From: Candidatus Olsenella pullistercoris
Lineage (GTDB): Bacteria; Actinomycetota; Coriobacteriia; Coriobacteriales; Atopobiaceae
DNA: 64,000 bases
Reading direction: 5' to 3'
Assembly (NCBI GenBank): GCA_019116525.1
Contig: DXBM01000067.1
Coordinates: 32,599-96,598 of the forward strand
Below are positions 43,294 to 51,388 of the stretch, in pieces (the first letter of the stretch is position 1; every line of letters starts with the position of its first letter). Under the pieces are notes generated by a model. The model ran no database searches, was not told the origin of the DNA, and was given only the letters and a program-made list of their open reading frames with translations. A program made the translations under genes and the position numbers.

Positions 43294-44150
43294 TAGATAT
43301 CCTCCTCTTCCTCGTCGTCTGCGGAGTCGAGCTCGCCTGCGGTGGTCGCTGCGACCGGACGGTTCTTGAGCGTGGAGATCTGGAAGTTGATCATCGCGAA
43401 GAAGCAGGCGATGGCGGACGCGGCGATGAGGTTGCAGCCCATGACGGCCGCGAGCGTGAAGCCAAAGAAGAACGTCAGGAAGTCGGTCGGCTTGGCAATG
43501 ACCTGCTTGAGCAGGATGGCGATACCGACGCAGGGCAGAAGCGAGCCGAGCGCGAACAGCGTCTTCATGGGCAGGCCGTCCATCGGCAGGCTGTTCATGA
43601 TGAAGGTGACCATGTCCTGGCCAAAGTAGACGATCACGAACGTGGGGATGAACGAGCAGACGATGTGGGAGATCCAGGGCAGGACCATGTCCACCAGGTA
43701 GAGCTTGTGGGTGTCGCCCTTCTCGAGCCACTTCCAGCCCATGCCCTGCCAGGCAAGGTTGATGGTTGCGGTGCCGTAGAAGAGGATGGCGCCGAGGGTG
43801 CCGCAGGTGGCACCGAGCGTCGTGGCGAGAGCGGCCGCGTCGGCGCTGTTGGGGTCGAGGCCCTGGGCCTTGACGGCCATCATGGCGAGCGGGATGCCGA
43901 TGTAGCACGCGGCGCGGACGTCAGCGGAGACGGTTCCGCCAGGGGTGACGAGCGCGATGTAGACGACCTGAATGGCCATGCCCACGATGATGCCGAGCGT
44001 CATGTCGCCCAGGATGATGCCGACGACGAGGCCGGCAACGAGCGGGCGTCCGAGCGTGTAGTTGCCGATGGACGTGCCGCCGAGGCCGGGCATCGATGCC
44101 AGGCAGGCGAACAGTCCAAGCAGCGCTGCCTGGAACACGTTGATAACCAT
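43293..44150 (-). CDS. mannose-family PTS component IIC
   Basis: The 285-residue polytopic subunit has the family pattern PLVAGLVVGIILGDMTLG followed by GMAIQVVYIALVTPGGTVSAD. The tail is acidic (DSADDEEEEDI). I chose ATG 44150 with AAAGGTGG upstream rather than ATG 44168. It is separated from IIB by 131 bp that contain a REP-like palindrome, an unusual interruption in an otherwise tight PTS operon. Confidence 0.92.
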   Translation of the reverse strand: MVINVFQAALLGLFACLASMPGLGGTSIGNYTLGRPLVAGLVVGIILGDMTLGIIVGMAIQVVYIALVTPGGTVSADVRAACYIGIPLAMMAVKAQGLDPNSADAAALATTLGATCGTLGAILFYGTATINLAWQGMGWKWLEKGDTHKLYLVDMVLPWISHIVCSFIPTFVIVYFGQDMVTFIMNSLPMDGLPMKTLFALGSLLPCVGIAILLKQVIAKPTDFLTFFFGFTLAAVMGCNLIAASAIACFFAMINFQISTLKNRPVAATTAGELDSADDEEEEDI

Positions 44151-44245
44151 ACGAACCACCTTTCCCATACGTGGGGTCCCATTATGGGACGTTAGTCTTG
44201 CCGAGCGGCAACGCCCCGGACGCGCCACCGCGAGAGCAACTCACT

Positions 44246-44274
44246 TGATGAAAAGGGACAGTCCCTTTTCATCA
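44246..44274. repeat. 29-bp palindrome between PTS IIB and IIC
   Basis: TGATGAAAAGGGAC, central A, GTCCCTTTTCATCA: 14-bp perfect arms and the same GGGAC-A-GTCCC core as 19860-19890. It ends 7 bp after the IIB stop. It may set different expression of IIAB and IICD. Confidence 0.9.
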
Positions 44275-44281
44275 TGATCGC

Positions 44282-44779
44282 CTAGAAGCCAAACTGGCCG
44301 CGGAACTTATCCCAGGTGCCGGTCTCCTTGTCAGGGATGAGCCTGAAGTCGACCGTGTAGCCCTTCTTGGAGATGGCCTCGAGGGCCTCGGCCTCCTCCT
44401 GGGTGATGGACTGGTTGTTGCCGATCTTGACCGTGTTCGGGCGGTCGTTGCACGGCCCGACGATGACGGTCTTGACGTCTCCCGGCACAAAGCCAAAGTT
44501 CACGAGGATCTCTGCCATGTCCACGGGGTTCTTGGTGATGAGGAAGTAGCGCGTCTTGCTGTCGAGGACGGTCTGGGCCTTCTCCTTGAAGTGGTCCATC
44601 GTCCACACGAAGGTCTTCTTGTCCGGCGCGGCGCTCTTGTAGGCGCTCTTGAGCACGGGGTTCGACGCCGCTGCGTCGTTGACGGCAATGATGCCGTCGC
44701 AGGGGTACTCGAGCGCCCAGCGCGTGACGGTCTGGCCGTGAATCATGCGGTCGTCGATGCGCACAAACGTAACTGCCAT
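44282..44779 (-). CDS. mannose-family PTS component IIB
   Basis: The 165-residue cytosolic phosphocarrier has the phosphorylated histidine in VRIDDRMIHGQTV and the family stretch KTVIVGPCNDRPNTVKI. It accepts phosphate from IIA and passes it to sugar. GGGAGAAGG precedes ATG 44779. A GGCGGGA/TCCCGCC hairpin (44802-44818) separates it from IIA. Confidence 0.92.
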   Translation of the reverse strand: MAVTFVRIDDRMIHGQTVTRWALEYPCDGIIAVNDAAASNPVLKSAYKSAAPDKKTFVWTMDHFKEKAQTVLDSKTRYFLITKNPVDMAEILVNFGFVPGDVKTVIVGPCNDRPNTVKIGNNQSITQEEAEALEAISKKGYTVDFRLIPDKETGTWDKFRGQFGF

Positions 44780-44801
44780 GTCCTTCTCCCTTTCTATCGT
44801 T

Positions 44802-44818
44802 GGCGGGACGTTCCCGCC
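44802..44818. promoter_or_regulatory. small hairpin between PTS IIA and IIB
   Basis: GGCGGGA-CGT-TCCCGCC has 7-bp arms and lies 8 bp after the IIA stop and before the IIB ribosome binding site. It may modulate IIB translation. Confidence 0.45.
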
Positions 44819-44825
44819 TTGCTGT

Positions 44826-45257
44826 CTAGAGGTCCTCTTCGTCCTCGTCTGCGGCGAGCTCGAGCTCCATCTCGCGCATGGCCGCCTGGCCCTCGGAGAC
44901 CATCGAGGCGCAGAGGGCGTCGAGGTCGTCGGTCTGCAGGTCAAAGGCCGCCGTGAGCGCCATCGGCAGGCTCATGCCGCCAAAGGCGCGCGTCCGGGCG
45001 AGAAGCCCGTGGGCGGCGAGCGTGTTGAGCGCGTTGGTGAGCGGCGAGCCGCCGATGATGTCGCCGAGCACGATGAGCTCGTCGTCCGCCGTGACGGGCG
45101 CGATCGTGTGCTCGAGCTCCGCGACATACTCGTCGGCGCCCTCGCCGTCGCGCAGGCTGCAGCTCAGGATGTCCTCGCGCTTGCCGGCGAGCATGTCAAG
45201 CACGCTGTGCAGGCCCGGAGCGAACGTTCCGTGGCTGACCAAGAGCAGGTACCTCAT
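44826..45257 (-). CDS. mannose-family PTS component IIA
   Basis: The 143-residue IIA domain protein has the active histidine in LLLVSHGTFAPG, VLGDIIGGSPLTNAL and a glutamate-rich tail. It takes phosphate from HPr and donates it to IIB. First gene of the minus-strand PTS operon. Upstream lies an AT-rich region with several dyads. Confidence 0.92.
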   Translation of the reverse strand: MRYLLLVSHGTFAPGLHSVLDMLAGKREDILSCSLRDGEGADEYVAELEHTIAPVTADDELIVLGDIIGGSPLTNALNTLAAHGLLARTRAFGGMSLPMALTAAFDLQTDDLDALCASMVSEGQAAMREMELELAADEDEEDL

Positions 45258-45322
45258 GTGATTCCCTTTCGCCAGAACCGGGCCATCCCGCTGCGGCCCT
45301 CTCGTTGCGATTAATTGTTGTT

Positions 45323-45399
45323 GTTAACTATTAACGGAACAACTAGATAGTTGTCAGCGGCAACTTTTCATCGGTTAACGGTAGCAACTATTTCAATTG
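45323..45399. promoter_or_regulatory. operator array upstream of PTS IIA
   Basis: GTTAACTATTAAC (45323-45335), ACAACTA-GA-TAGTTGT (45339-45354, perfect 7-bp arms) and a direct repeat GCAACTATTT (45374-45383 and 45390-45399). The shared word is AACTAT. Candidate binding sites for the MarR protein encoded downstream of the PTS genes. Confidence 0.5.
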
Positions 45400-45544
45400 G
45401 CAACTATTTGAATGCGTTTACGAACGTTTCAGCAGAATAAAGCCCCGCGCGCAAGTGCAGGGCCGCAGGTCTCGCCGCGTCCTCTACGGCAATAGCCGTA
45501 TAGAACAGACAGGCAAGGTCAATAACTAGCTTCCGTATGTCGAT

Positions 45545-45616
45545 CCTATACGGCAAAACCCGTAGAGGACCGGGGCTCGATCAGAACAATCAACGCTGGC
45601 GAGAAGAACGACGGCG
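45545..45616. repeat. direct repeat flanking the MarR/PTS block, copy 2
   Basis: 72 bp matching 40535-40616 except for a 10-bp gap. It lies just upstream of the stop of the alpha/beta hydrolase gene. The left half of the strong hairpin seen at copy 1 is missing here. Confidence 0.85.
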
Positions 45617-45628
45617 CGCAACGCTCCC

Positions 45629-46864
45629 CTAGAGCGTGCGCTCCACGAAGGCGTCGACGGCCTCCCAGTAGCGCTCGGGATCGGCAAAGACAGCGCAGCA
45701 GTGGCCCGCGGACTCGACCTTCACGAGCTCGGCGCGCTCGGGCGCCGCGGCAGCAAGCTCCGCGCCCATGTAGGAGGGCACGACCTTGTCGTCCGCGCCC
45801 TGCACGAGCAGCACGGGGACGCGCGTCCTCACGATGGCGTCAACCGGGCACGCCACGGCCACGTCGTAGCCGCCCTTGCTCATGCGCAGGAAGAGGCGCG
45901 CAAGGTCAACGAGCGGATGGGCGGGCATCGGCTGCGTGCCGAGCGAACCCGTGGAGACGACGTTCACCGCGGTGTTCCAGAAGTCGGTGTAGGCGGAGTC
46001 CGCCACGCAGGAGCGGACCTCGCCGGGGAGGTCCTCCTCGGCGCACGCGCTGATCGCGGCAGCCGCGCCCATCGAGATGCCCGCGAGCATGACGCGGGCG
46101 CCAGAGCCCGCGCGCGCGACCACCCAGCGCGCCCAGGCCACGAGGTCGCGGCGGTCGAGCCAGCCGGCGCCCACCCACTGTCCGCCGCTCGCGCCGTGCG
46201 CGCGCAGGTCCACGAGCAGCAGGTTGCAGCCCGCCTCGGCATAGCGGCGCGCGAAGGCGAGACCGGCGCGCCAGTTGTCGTTGTAGCCGTGGGCAAAGAC
46301 GACCCAGCGCGGCGAGTCCGGACAGCACGCGAGTGCGTGGCCCGCGAGGCGCACTCCATCGTCAGAGGTCACCTCGACGTCCTCAAAGCCAACGGGAAGG
46401 CCCTGGAGCCAGTCGTAGGTGCGCTGGGCCTCCTCCGCACGGTTCCACTCCATAACGTCGCGCTCCTGGCCCATGAGGCCCGGCGACATCTGGCGGACGC
46501 GCTCGTCGCCGCCACCGCCGAGGTAGGGGCCAAGCTCCTCCGTCCCGGAGTTGCGCTGCGGGCCGAGCACGGCAGGAAGGGCGCGCCAGGCCATCACGTA
46601 GACGGCAATGGTCGGCAGCAGGCCACATGCAATGAAGACGGCGGCGAGAAGAGGCTCGCCGGCAACGGCGCAGCCAACACCGATCGCGACCATGACCAGC
46701 GTGAAGGCAATCGGGCCAAAGGCGCGCGACCAGGACGGACGGTCGACCTTGTGCGCGGAGAGCTCCTTCATGAGGTGCGGCGTGGGCGTGCTCTTGCGCG
46801 TCCTTCTCCCCTCGAAGTACGAGAAGAACCTCGCGCCCCTGCTCTCCTTCTTGTCTGCCGCCAT
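45629..46864 (-). CDS. membrane-anchored alpha/beta hydrolase
   Basis: The 411-residue protein has two spans around residues 50-95 and a long alpha/beta hydrolase domain. Nucleophile elbow LAGISMGAAAAIS, VFAHGYNDNWRAG (oxyanion region), acid in LLVQGADDKVVPS and histidine in VESAGHCCAVFAD form the triad. Similar proteins are acyl-hydrolases or peptidase-like (YfhR/BEM46 type). The catalytic domain side of the membrane is not certain. GGGAGGT precedes ATG 46864. Confidence 0.85.
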   Translation of the reverse strand: MAADKKESRGARFFSYFEGRRTRKSTPTPHLMKELSAHKVDRPSWSRAFGPIAFTLVMVAIGVGCAVAGEPLLAAVFIACGLLPTIAVYVMAWRALPAVLGPQRNSGTEELGPYLGGGGDERVRQMSPGLMGQERDVMEWNRAEEAQRTYDWLQGLPVGFEDVEVTSDDGVRLAGHALACCPDSPRWVVFAHGYNDNWRAGLAFARRYAEAGCNLLLVDLRAHGASGGQWVGAGWLDRRDLVAWARWVVARAGSGARVMLAGISMGAAAAISACAEEDLPGEVRSCVADSAYTDFWNTAVNVVSTGSLGTQPMPAHPLVDLARLFLRMSKGGYDVAVACPVDAIVRTRVPVLLVQGADDKVVPSYMGAELAAAAPERAELVKVESAGHCCAVFADPERYWEAVDAFVERTL

Positions 46865-46928
46865 GCGTACCTCCCGTCGAGTTTGCATAACCTCTCGAGT
46901 ATAGCGACAAACCCAGCGGGGCCGCACC

Positions 46929-47375
46929 CTACAGCGCGGCGAGCAGGGCCTCGCAGCCCGCGAGCACGTCGCGGTAGGTGGACTCGAAGTCGCCGGTGTA
47001 CCAGGGGTCGGCAACGTCATGCGGGCTGTCCGTCCAGTCGAGCAGGCGGCTCACCTTGTCCTGGGGATCGGAGCCCAAGATGCGCGAGAGGCCCCAGGCG
47101 TTCTCCGCGTCCATATAGATGATGTGGTCCCAGTCGCCGTACTCTCCGCGGCTCACGCGGCGCGCGCGGTGGCTCCCCACGGGCACGCCCTTCTCGCGCA
47201 GCTTGGAGACGGTGCCGTAGTGCGGCGGGTTGCCCAGCTCCTCGGAGCTCGTGGCGGCGGAGTCGATCTCGAACTCCCCCTCGCGCCCGGCGCAGCGAAC
47301 GAGCTCCTCCATTACGAACTGCGCCATCGTGGAGCGGCAGATGTTGCCGTGGCAGACGAACAGAATGCGGGTCAT
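46929..47375 (-). CDS. low-molecular-weight protein-tyrosine phosphatase
   Basis: The 148-residue cytosolic phosphatase has the P-loop VCHGNICRSTMA at residues 7-18 (Cys nucleophile, C-x5-R) and the acid loop DPWYTGDF near the end. Family members act on tyrosine-phosphorylated capsule or regulatory proteins; no cognate kinase is in view. It is 10 bp after uppP and probably in one transcript with it. Confidence 0.93.
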   Translation of the reverse strand: MTRILFVCHGNICRSTMAQFVMEELVRCAGREGEFEIDSAATSSEELGNPPHYGTVSKLREKGVPVGSHRARRVSRGEYGDWDHIIYMDAENAWGLSRILGSDPQDKVSRLLDWTDSPHDVADPWYTGDFESTYRDVLAGCEALLAAL

Positions 47376-47385
47376 GTCCCTCCCC

Positions 47386-48309
47386 TTAGGCAACGAGCGC
47401 GAACCACGCGATCACGGCGACGCCGAGCACGATGCGGTACCAGCCGAACGGCTTGAAGTCGTGACGGCGCACGAACTCCATGAGGAAGCGGATGACGGCG
47501 AGCGAGACCAGGAACGCCACGAGGCAGCCGACGCCCAGGATCGCGGCCTCGGTGCCCGTGAGCGAGTTGCCCGCGAGGAAGTACTTGGCGAGGCGCAGGC
47601 CGCTCGCGCCCACCATGACCGGGATCGCAAGGAAGAACGTGAACTCGGCCACGACGGTGCGCTTGCACCCGAGGATGAGGCCGCCGATGATCGTGGAGCC
47701 CGAGCGCGAGGTGCCCGGCACGATGGAGAGAACCTGGAAGAGGCCGATGCCGATGGCCGTCTTCCAGTCGAGCTCCTCGAGGCTCTGGACGCGCGCGTCG
47801 GCGTCGGCGAGCTCGGAGCGGCTGGGCGCCTCGGCCGGTGCGGAGAAGTGGCGCCCGCCCGTCGCGCGCCCTGCGAGCGCGCGGTCGGCCCGCCGCTCGC
47901 GCATGGTCTCGATGACGATGAACGCGATACCGTAGACGATGAGCGCGGCGGCGATCACGAAGGGGCTGCCGAGGTTGGCCTCCATCCAGTCGTCGATGGG
48001 GATGCCGATGATGGCGGCGGGGGCGCAGGCCACGATCGTCTTTGCCCACAGGAGCCACGTGTCGCGCCGCTCGGGCGCGGTCTTGCTCGGCGAGAAGGGG
48101 TTCAGCCGGTGGAAGAACATCACGCACACGGCCAGGATCGCGCCGAGCTGGATGACCACGAGGAACATGTTCCAGAAGTCCTCGGACACGTTCATCGTGA
48201 GGAACTGGTTGAGCAGGAGCATGTGCCCGGTCGACGAGATGGGCAGCCACTCGGTGATGCCCTCGACCACGCCGAACACTGCCGCCTTCACGAGCTCGAT
48301 GACGTCCAC
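47386..48309 (-). CDS. uppP: undecaprenyl-diphosphatase UppP (BacA)
   Basis: The 307-residue polytopic enzyme recycles undecaprenyl pyrophosphate for wall synthesis and gives bacitracin tolerance. Hallmarks are [17 protein letters not shown] (residues 13-29) and [14 protein letters not shown]. An extra hydrophilic loop of about 40 residues ([13 protein letters not shown]...) sits in the middle. Two GTACC palindromes lie just upstream. Confidence 0.94.
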   Translation of the reverse strand: MDVIELVKAAVFGVVEGITEWLPISSTGHMLLLNQFLTMNVSEDFWNMFLVVIQLGAILAVCVMFFHRLNPFSPSKTAPERRDTWLLWAKTIVACAPAAIIGIPIDDWMEANLGSPFVIAAALIVYGIAFIVIETMRERRADRALAGRATGGRHFSAPAEAPSRSELADADARVQSLEELDWKTAIGIGLFQVLSIVPGTSRSGSTIIGGLILGCKRTVVAEFTFFLAIPVMVGASGLRLAKYFLAGNSLTGTEAAILGVGCLVAFLVSLAVIRFLMEFVRRHDFKPFGWYRIVLGVAVIAWFALVA

Positions 48310-48356
48310 GCGTACCTCCTAGCCAATCGCAGGACCATGCCCGCACCCACCCCTGC

Positions 48357-48422
48357 CCCACTTGTACCAGGTACAAGTGGGTCAACACACTGTCGCCCCA
48401 TTTGTACCTGGTACAAGTGGGG
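48357..48422. repeat. pair of GTACC-centred palindromes upstream of uppP
   Basis: CCCACTTGTACC-A-GGTACAAGTGGG (48357-48381) and CCCCATTTGTACC-T-GGTACAAGTGGGG (48396-48422, one mismatch). The two are 14 bp apart and have complementary centre bases, i.e. opposite orientation, a REP pair layout. They could also be operators for uppP. Confidence 0.85.
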
Positions 48423-48597
48423 CAGTGAGCAGCGAGCGCGTCAATCTTCGCGCGAGCGGCGCGCGGTCGACACGGCGCTCGGCGACCCCCACCGAAAAAC
48501 CAAGCCGCTCGGCGACAATCCCCGCCACTCGCGCGACGTTGGGGCATAAGTGAGGCTAGAGACGCGGGCGGCGCCCGCTGCGCGAAGGGAGCATCCC

Positions 48598-49059
48598 ATG
48601 GCCGACACCATCACCTCCTACCAAGACCTCGGCTACGACAAGATCTTCGTCTCCCTTGACGGGTCGGACGAGCAGGACAAGGTGCTCGACCGTGCCATCG
48701 TCATGGCCGCGAACGACCACGCCGAGCTCTACATCGGACACGTCATCGACTCGACCGCCCTCGAGGCGGCCGGCACCTTCCCCGTTAACATCGTGCCCTC
48801 GCTCGAGAAGGACTTCCGCGCGTCCATCGAGGCCAAGGTGCGCCACGCCGAGCAGTCGCCCGACATCCCCAAGGTGGAGGTCATCGTCCGCGCCGGGCGC
48901 ATCCGCGAGACGCTCAAGGACGAGATGCTCGACGTGATCGAGCCCGACCTCGTGATCTGCGGGGCGCGCGGGCTCTCCTCGATCAAGTACGCCATCCTCG
49001 GGTCCATCTCCACCTTCCTCACCCGCAACACCAGCTGCGACACGCTCGTCATCAAGTAG
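48598..49059 (+). CDS. universal stress protein
   Basis: The 153-residue UspA-fold protein has KIFVSLDGSDEQDKVLDRAI at the start and the C-terminal ATP-binding region GARGLSSIKYAILGSISTFL (the usual G-x2-G-x9-GS(T/S) pattern) followed by TSCDTLVIK. It is a cytosolic nucleotide-binding dimer in stress survival. ATG 48598 follows GAAGGGAG; the frame upstream is not coding. A GC hairpin at 49088-49116 follows. Confidence 0.92.
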   Translation: MADTITSYQDLGYDKIFVSLDGSDEQDKVLDRAIVMAANDHAELYIGHVIDSTALEAAGTFPVNIVPSLEKDFRASIEAKVRHAEQSPDIPKVEVIVRAGRIRETLKDEMLDVIEPDLVICGARGLSSIKYAILGSISTFLTRNTSCDTLVIK

Positions 49060-49087
49060 CCCGGACGCCGCAGAGCGCGTCCCGCGC

Positions 49088-49116
49088 GGCCCCGCCGTCC
49101 CCCGAGCGGCGGGGCC
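49088..49116 (+). terminator. GC hairpin after the universal stress protein gene
   Basis: GGCCCCGCCG and CGGCGGGGCC form a perfect 10-bp stem with a 9-nt loop. No T-run follows; likely terminator or 3'-end stabiliser. Confidence 0.6.
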
Positions 49117-49219
49117 GACTCGTGCAGAAACGGTGTTTCTCGCGTCTTCTCAGTAGAATGGAAGGGCTTGACCGCCAACGCCCGCGGTGCGCGGGCAGAC
49201 CCGGAGGCACATCCAGAGC

Positions 49220-50314
49220 ATGCTCGGAACGCGCACGAACAGGACACTTGGGGCGGCGACGCTCGCCTGCACGGCGGCGCTCGCCCTCGCGCTCTGCCCG
49301 CTCGGCACGCGAGCGGCGCTCGCCGACGCGGAGGCCGATCACGCGGACGAGCTCCAGGAGGTCCAGGGGCGCATCAACGAGAGCAACGTTGACTACGAGG
49401 AGGCGGTCGCGCGCGTCGAGGAGCTCCAGGCCCAGATCGACGCCAACGAGGCCCGCATCGCCGAGCTCGAGCAGGAGCTCCCCGCCCAGCGCGAGGAGGC
49501 CGCCGCGTCCATGCGCTCCCTCTACCGGATGCAGCAGAGCTCCGGCGGGCTCGTCGAGCTGCTGCTCTCGGCCGACAACTTCAACGAGCTGCTCACCACG
49601 ATCCAGTACCTCGACGTTATCCAGTCCCACAACGCGAGCGCCGTGAGCGACCTCGTCGCCGCCTCCGAGGAGCTCGAGCAGACCCGCTCTGCCCTGGAGC
49701 TCCAGATGCAGGAGGCGGAGGCCGAGCGCGACCGCGCGGCAGAGGCGCTCGCCGCGGCGACCGCCGCTCGCCAGGAGCTCCAAGCCCGCATCGAGGCCCA
49801 GGCCGCCGCCGAGGCGGCAGAGCGCCAGGCCGCCATCGAGGCGGCGAAGGCCGAGGAGGGACAGACCTTCGTGACCGAGTCCGGCAACGAGGCGGAGGTC
49901 GAGACGCCGAGCGAGGGCAGCACCGGGGCGGGCTCGATCGACTGGAACATGAGCAAGGAGGAGTTCGTCTCCAGCTGGGGGGCGCGCATCGACGCCTACC
50001 TGGCAGGCTCCCCGCTCGCCGGCTACGGGACCACGTTCGCCGAGGCCGCCTGGGAGTACTCCGTCGACCCGCGCTTCTCGCCCGCCATCTCAATGGTCGA
50101 GAGCTCCCAGGGCCGCTACTGCTACCGCCCCCACAACGCCTGGGGGTGGGGCGGCATCAGCTGGAGCAGCTGGGAGGAGGCCATCTGGGCCCACACGGCC
50201 GGCCTCGCCTCCGGCTACGGCGGAACGCTCACCTACGCGGGCGCGCTCAAGTACTGCCCGCCCAACGCGGACAACTGGTACGCGTCGGTCCTCGCTAACA
50301 TGCAGAGGATCTAG
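49220..50314 (+). CDS. secreted coiled-coil protein with lysozyme-like C-terminal domain
   Basis: The 364-residue protein has a signal peptide (LGAATLACTAALALALCPLG, cleavage near ALA-DA), a coiled coil from about residue 35 to 215 of the PcsB/CwlO type (EADHADELQEVQGRINES; ELQAQIDANEARIAEL) and a C-terminal domain with FAEAAWEYSVDPRFSPAIS and SQG-CYRPHNAWGWGG, resembling lytic-transglycosylase or glucosaminidase-like folds. It is likely a divisome- or FtsEX-controlled peptidoglycan hydrolase. ATG 49220 has GGAGG 12 bp upstream; a GTG at 49187 is possible but has no site. Confidence 0.8.
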   Translation: MLGTRTNRTLGAATLACTAALALALCPLGTRAALADAEADHADELQEVQGRINESNVDYEEAVARVEELQAQIDANEARIAELEQELPAQREEAAASMRSLYRMQQSSGGLVELLLSADNFNELLTTIQYLDVIQSHNASAVSDLVAASEELEQTRSALELQMQEAEAERDRAAEALAAATAARQELQARIEAQAAAEAAERQAAIEAAKAEEGQTFVTESGNEAEVETPSEGSTGAGSIDWNMSKEEFVSSWGARIDAYLAGSPLAGYGTTFAEAAWEYSVDPRFSPAISMVESSQGRYCYRPHNAWGWGGISWSSWEEAIWAHTAGLASGYGGTLTYAGALKYCPPNADNWYASVLANMQRI

Positions 50315-50390
50315 CGGGTGCAGAGGTTTCAGCAGGTAGACGCACCTATAGATAAACGCTTACGTCCCAATTCGTCCCATCGAACAGAAA

Positions 50391-50426
50391 AGCGCCCCCT
50401 CCGACCGTCAGGACGGGGAGGGGCGT
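50391..50426 (-). terminator. intrinsic terminator (minus strand)
   Basis: GCGCCCCCTCC pairs with GGGGAGGGGCG around a GACCGTCAGGAC loop; read on the minus strand it is followed by TTTTC. It closes the gene fragment at 50442. Confidence 0.75.
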
Positions 50427-50441
50427 CTCACACGCGTCGCG

Positions 50442-50525
50442 TTAGTTGGCCTTGAACGCCACGCCCTCGCTCTGCCATCCGGCCTTCACGAGCGAGTCGC
50501 GCTCGGCCGCGGAACCCCCGAAAGC
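50442..50525 (-). pseudogene. C-terminal fragment of a surface-type protein
   Basis: The minus strand encodes SAAERDSLVKAGWQSEGVAF then KAN and a stop, preceded by an in-frame TGA at about 50529. This is the end of the repeat module (ErdxLvxxGWxxEGvaf) found in DUF5648-type C-termini of secreted Coriobacterial proteins. The rest of the gene is missing, consistent with truncation when the neighbouring element inserted. The terminator downstream of it is intact. Confidence 0.6.
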
Positions 50526-50634
50526 TCAGCCGCCCCCGTGACCGTTAAATTGTTTTTCTTCCTTAGAGTTTTTAGGCACGATGCAAGCCTCATCTGCGAC
50601 TTCACCTTCCTTCAACATCACTCAACAAGTTATC

Positions 50635-50683
50635 AACAATATCTGGTGCTGTTCTCATCTCTTTATCCACAACATATGGGGTA
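50635..50683. promoter_or_regulatory. NrdR-box-like pair in element DNA
   Basis: AACAATATCTGGTGCT (50635-50650) closely matches the box upstream of nrdD in this window, including the preceding GTTATCA/GTTGTCA. A weaker second box around CCACAACATATGGGG lies about three helical turns away. No ribonucleotide reductase gene follows. Confidence 0.5.
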
Positions 50684-50778
50684 CCATTACAAATGACCAA
50701 ACAGAGGTTCCACCTAGCTAGGACACCTCTCGTTTGGCCTAACCAAGCGACTCGGCACGCACGTTAGGAGGTGACAAG

Positions 50779-50958
50779 ATGCCCATGACAGCTAACGAGG
50801 GCCGCTGCTATAACGACGCGATCGAGCTGACCAAGACCGCGATCGCGTCCTGCGGCTCCCAGAACGCCTGGGTCCTCGTACATCCCGAGGCGGTGAACAA
50901 CTTCTTCGATGCCGTTCTCGAGAACCTGCGGAAGACCCGCGGCATCAGCGAGGGTTAG
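50779..50958 (+). CDS. small hypothetical protein (59 aa)
   Basis: A very good ribosome binding site (AGGAGGTGA) precedes ATG 50779. The product begins MPMTANEGRCYNDAIEL and is a small, helical, soluble protein without signal or span; no family recognised. It is the leftmost gene of the decayed element and converges with the next gene, overlapping it by 4 bp. Candidates are an element control protein or a plasmid-type small protein. Confidence 0.6.
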   Translation: MPMTANEGRCYNDAIELTKTAIASCGSQNAWVLVHPEAVNNFFDAVLENLRKTRGISEG

Positions 50959-51368
50959 GGAAGCCTCGCGAGCACGTCGGCGGCCTCGGACATGGCCCGC
51001 AGCCTATCCGAGGCCGCCTCGCCGGCCGGATTCTCGCGACACTCCTCAATAACGTCCAAGAGCGCCCGCATCACCTTGCCTGCCCATCTCCCCTCCTCGG
51101 GCTCGCCGTTGTTGGAGCAGGGCCATGGGTTCGCGAAGCGCACCTTGACGTCGGGTATGTCGCTGTTGAGGAAGTCCGCCGAGTCCAACGTCGCCAGCCT
51201 CTGCGCGCACCACGAGAAATCGCAGTTGCCCTCGTTCTCACGGAGCATGCGTGCGACAAACTCGCGCGCCTCGTCGCGCTCCTCGAACGCCGCCGTGTAC
51301 CACCCCTTGCCGTTCCTCGTCCACGTAATGGTGTACGCGCACTCCTCAAGTCCGTCGAACCGCACCAT
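50955..51368 (-). CDS. hypothetical protein of the element (137 aa)
   Basis: The protein begins MVRFDGLEECAYTITWTRNG and has a mixed alpha/beta pattern (YTITWTRNGKGWYTAAFEER) and an acidic helical C-terminus. No family recognised, no signal peptide. It lies 20 bp downstream of the small HTH gene on the same strand, so the two may be an operon repressed together. Its end overlaps the 59-residue gene tail to tail. Confidence 0.65.
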   Translation of the reverse strand: MVRFDGLEECAYTITWTRNGKGWYTAAFEERDEAREFVARMLRENEGNCDFSWCAQRLATLDSADFLNSDIPDVKVRFANPWPCSNNGEPEEGRWAGKVMRALLDVIEECRENPAGEAASDRLRAMSEAADVLARLP

Positions 51369-51388
51369 GTCGGCCTCCCCTCTGGTCG

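Larger units (their letters stand above)
45258..45628. other. regulatory region upstream of the PTS operon
   Basis: About 370 bp without genes. The PTS-proximal part is unusually AT-rich and holds the operator array at 45323-45399. The distal part has a CTCTACGGC/GCCGTATAG hairpin (about 45481-45502) and copy 2 of the direct repeat. Confidence 0.65.
50315..50778. other. junction region between chromosome and decayed element
   Basis: This 464-bp stretch contains a terminator (50391-50426), a gene fragment (50442-50525), and then a sharply AT-richer part with NrdR-box-like sites (50635-50683) before the first element gene. The composition change near 50520 is the likely left border of the inserted element; no direct-repeat attachment site was identified. 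Confidence 0.55.
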
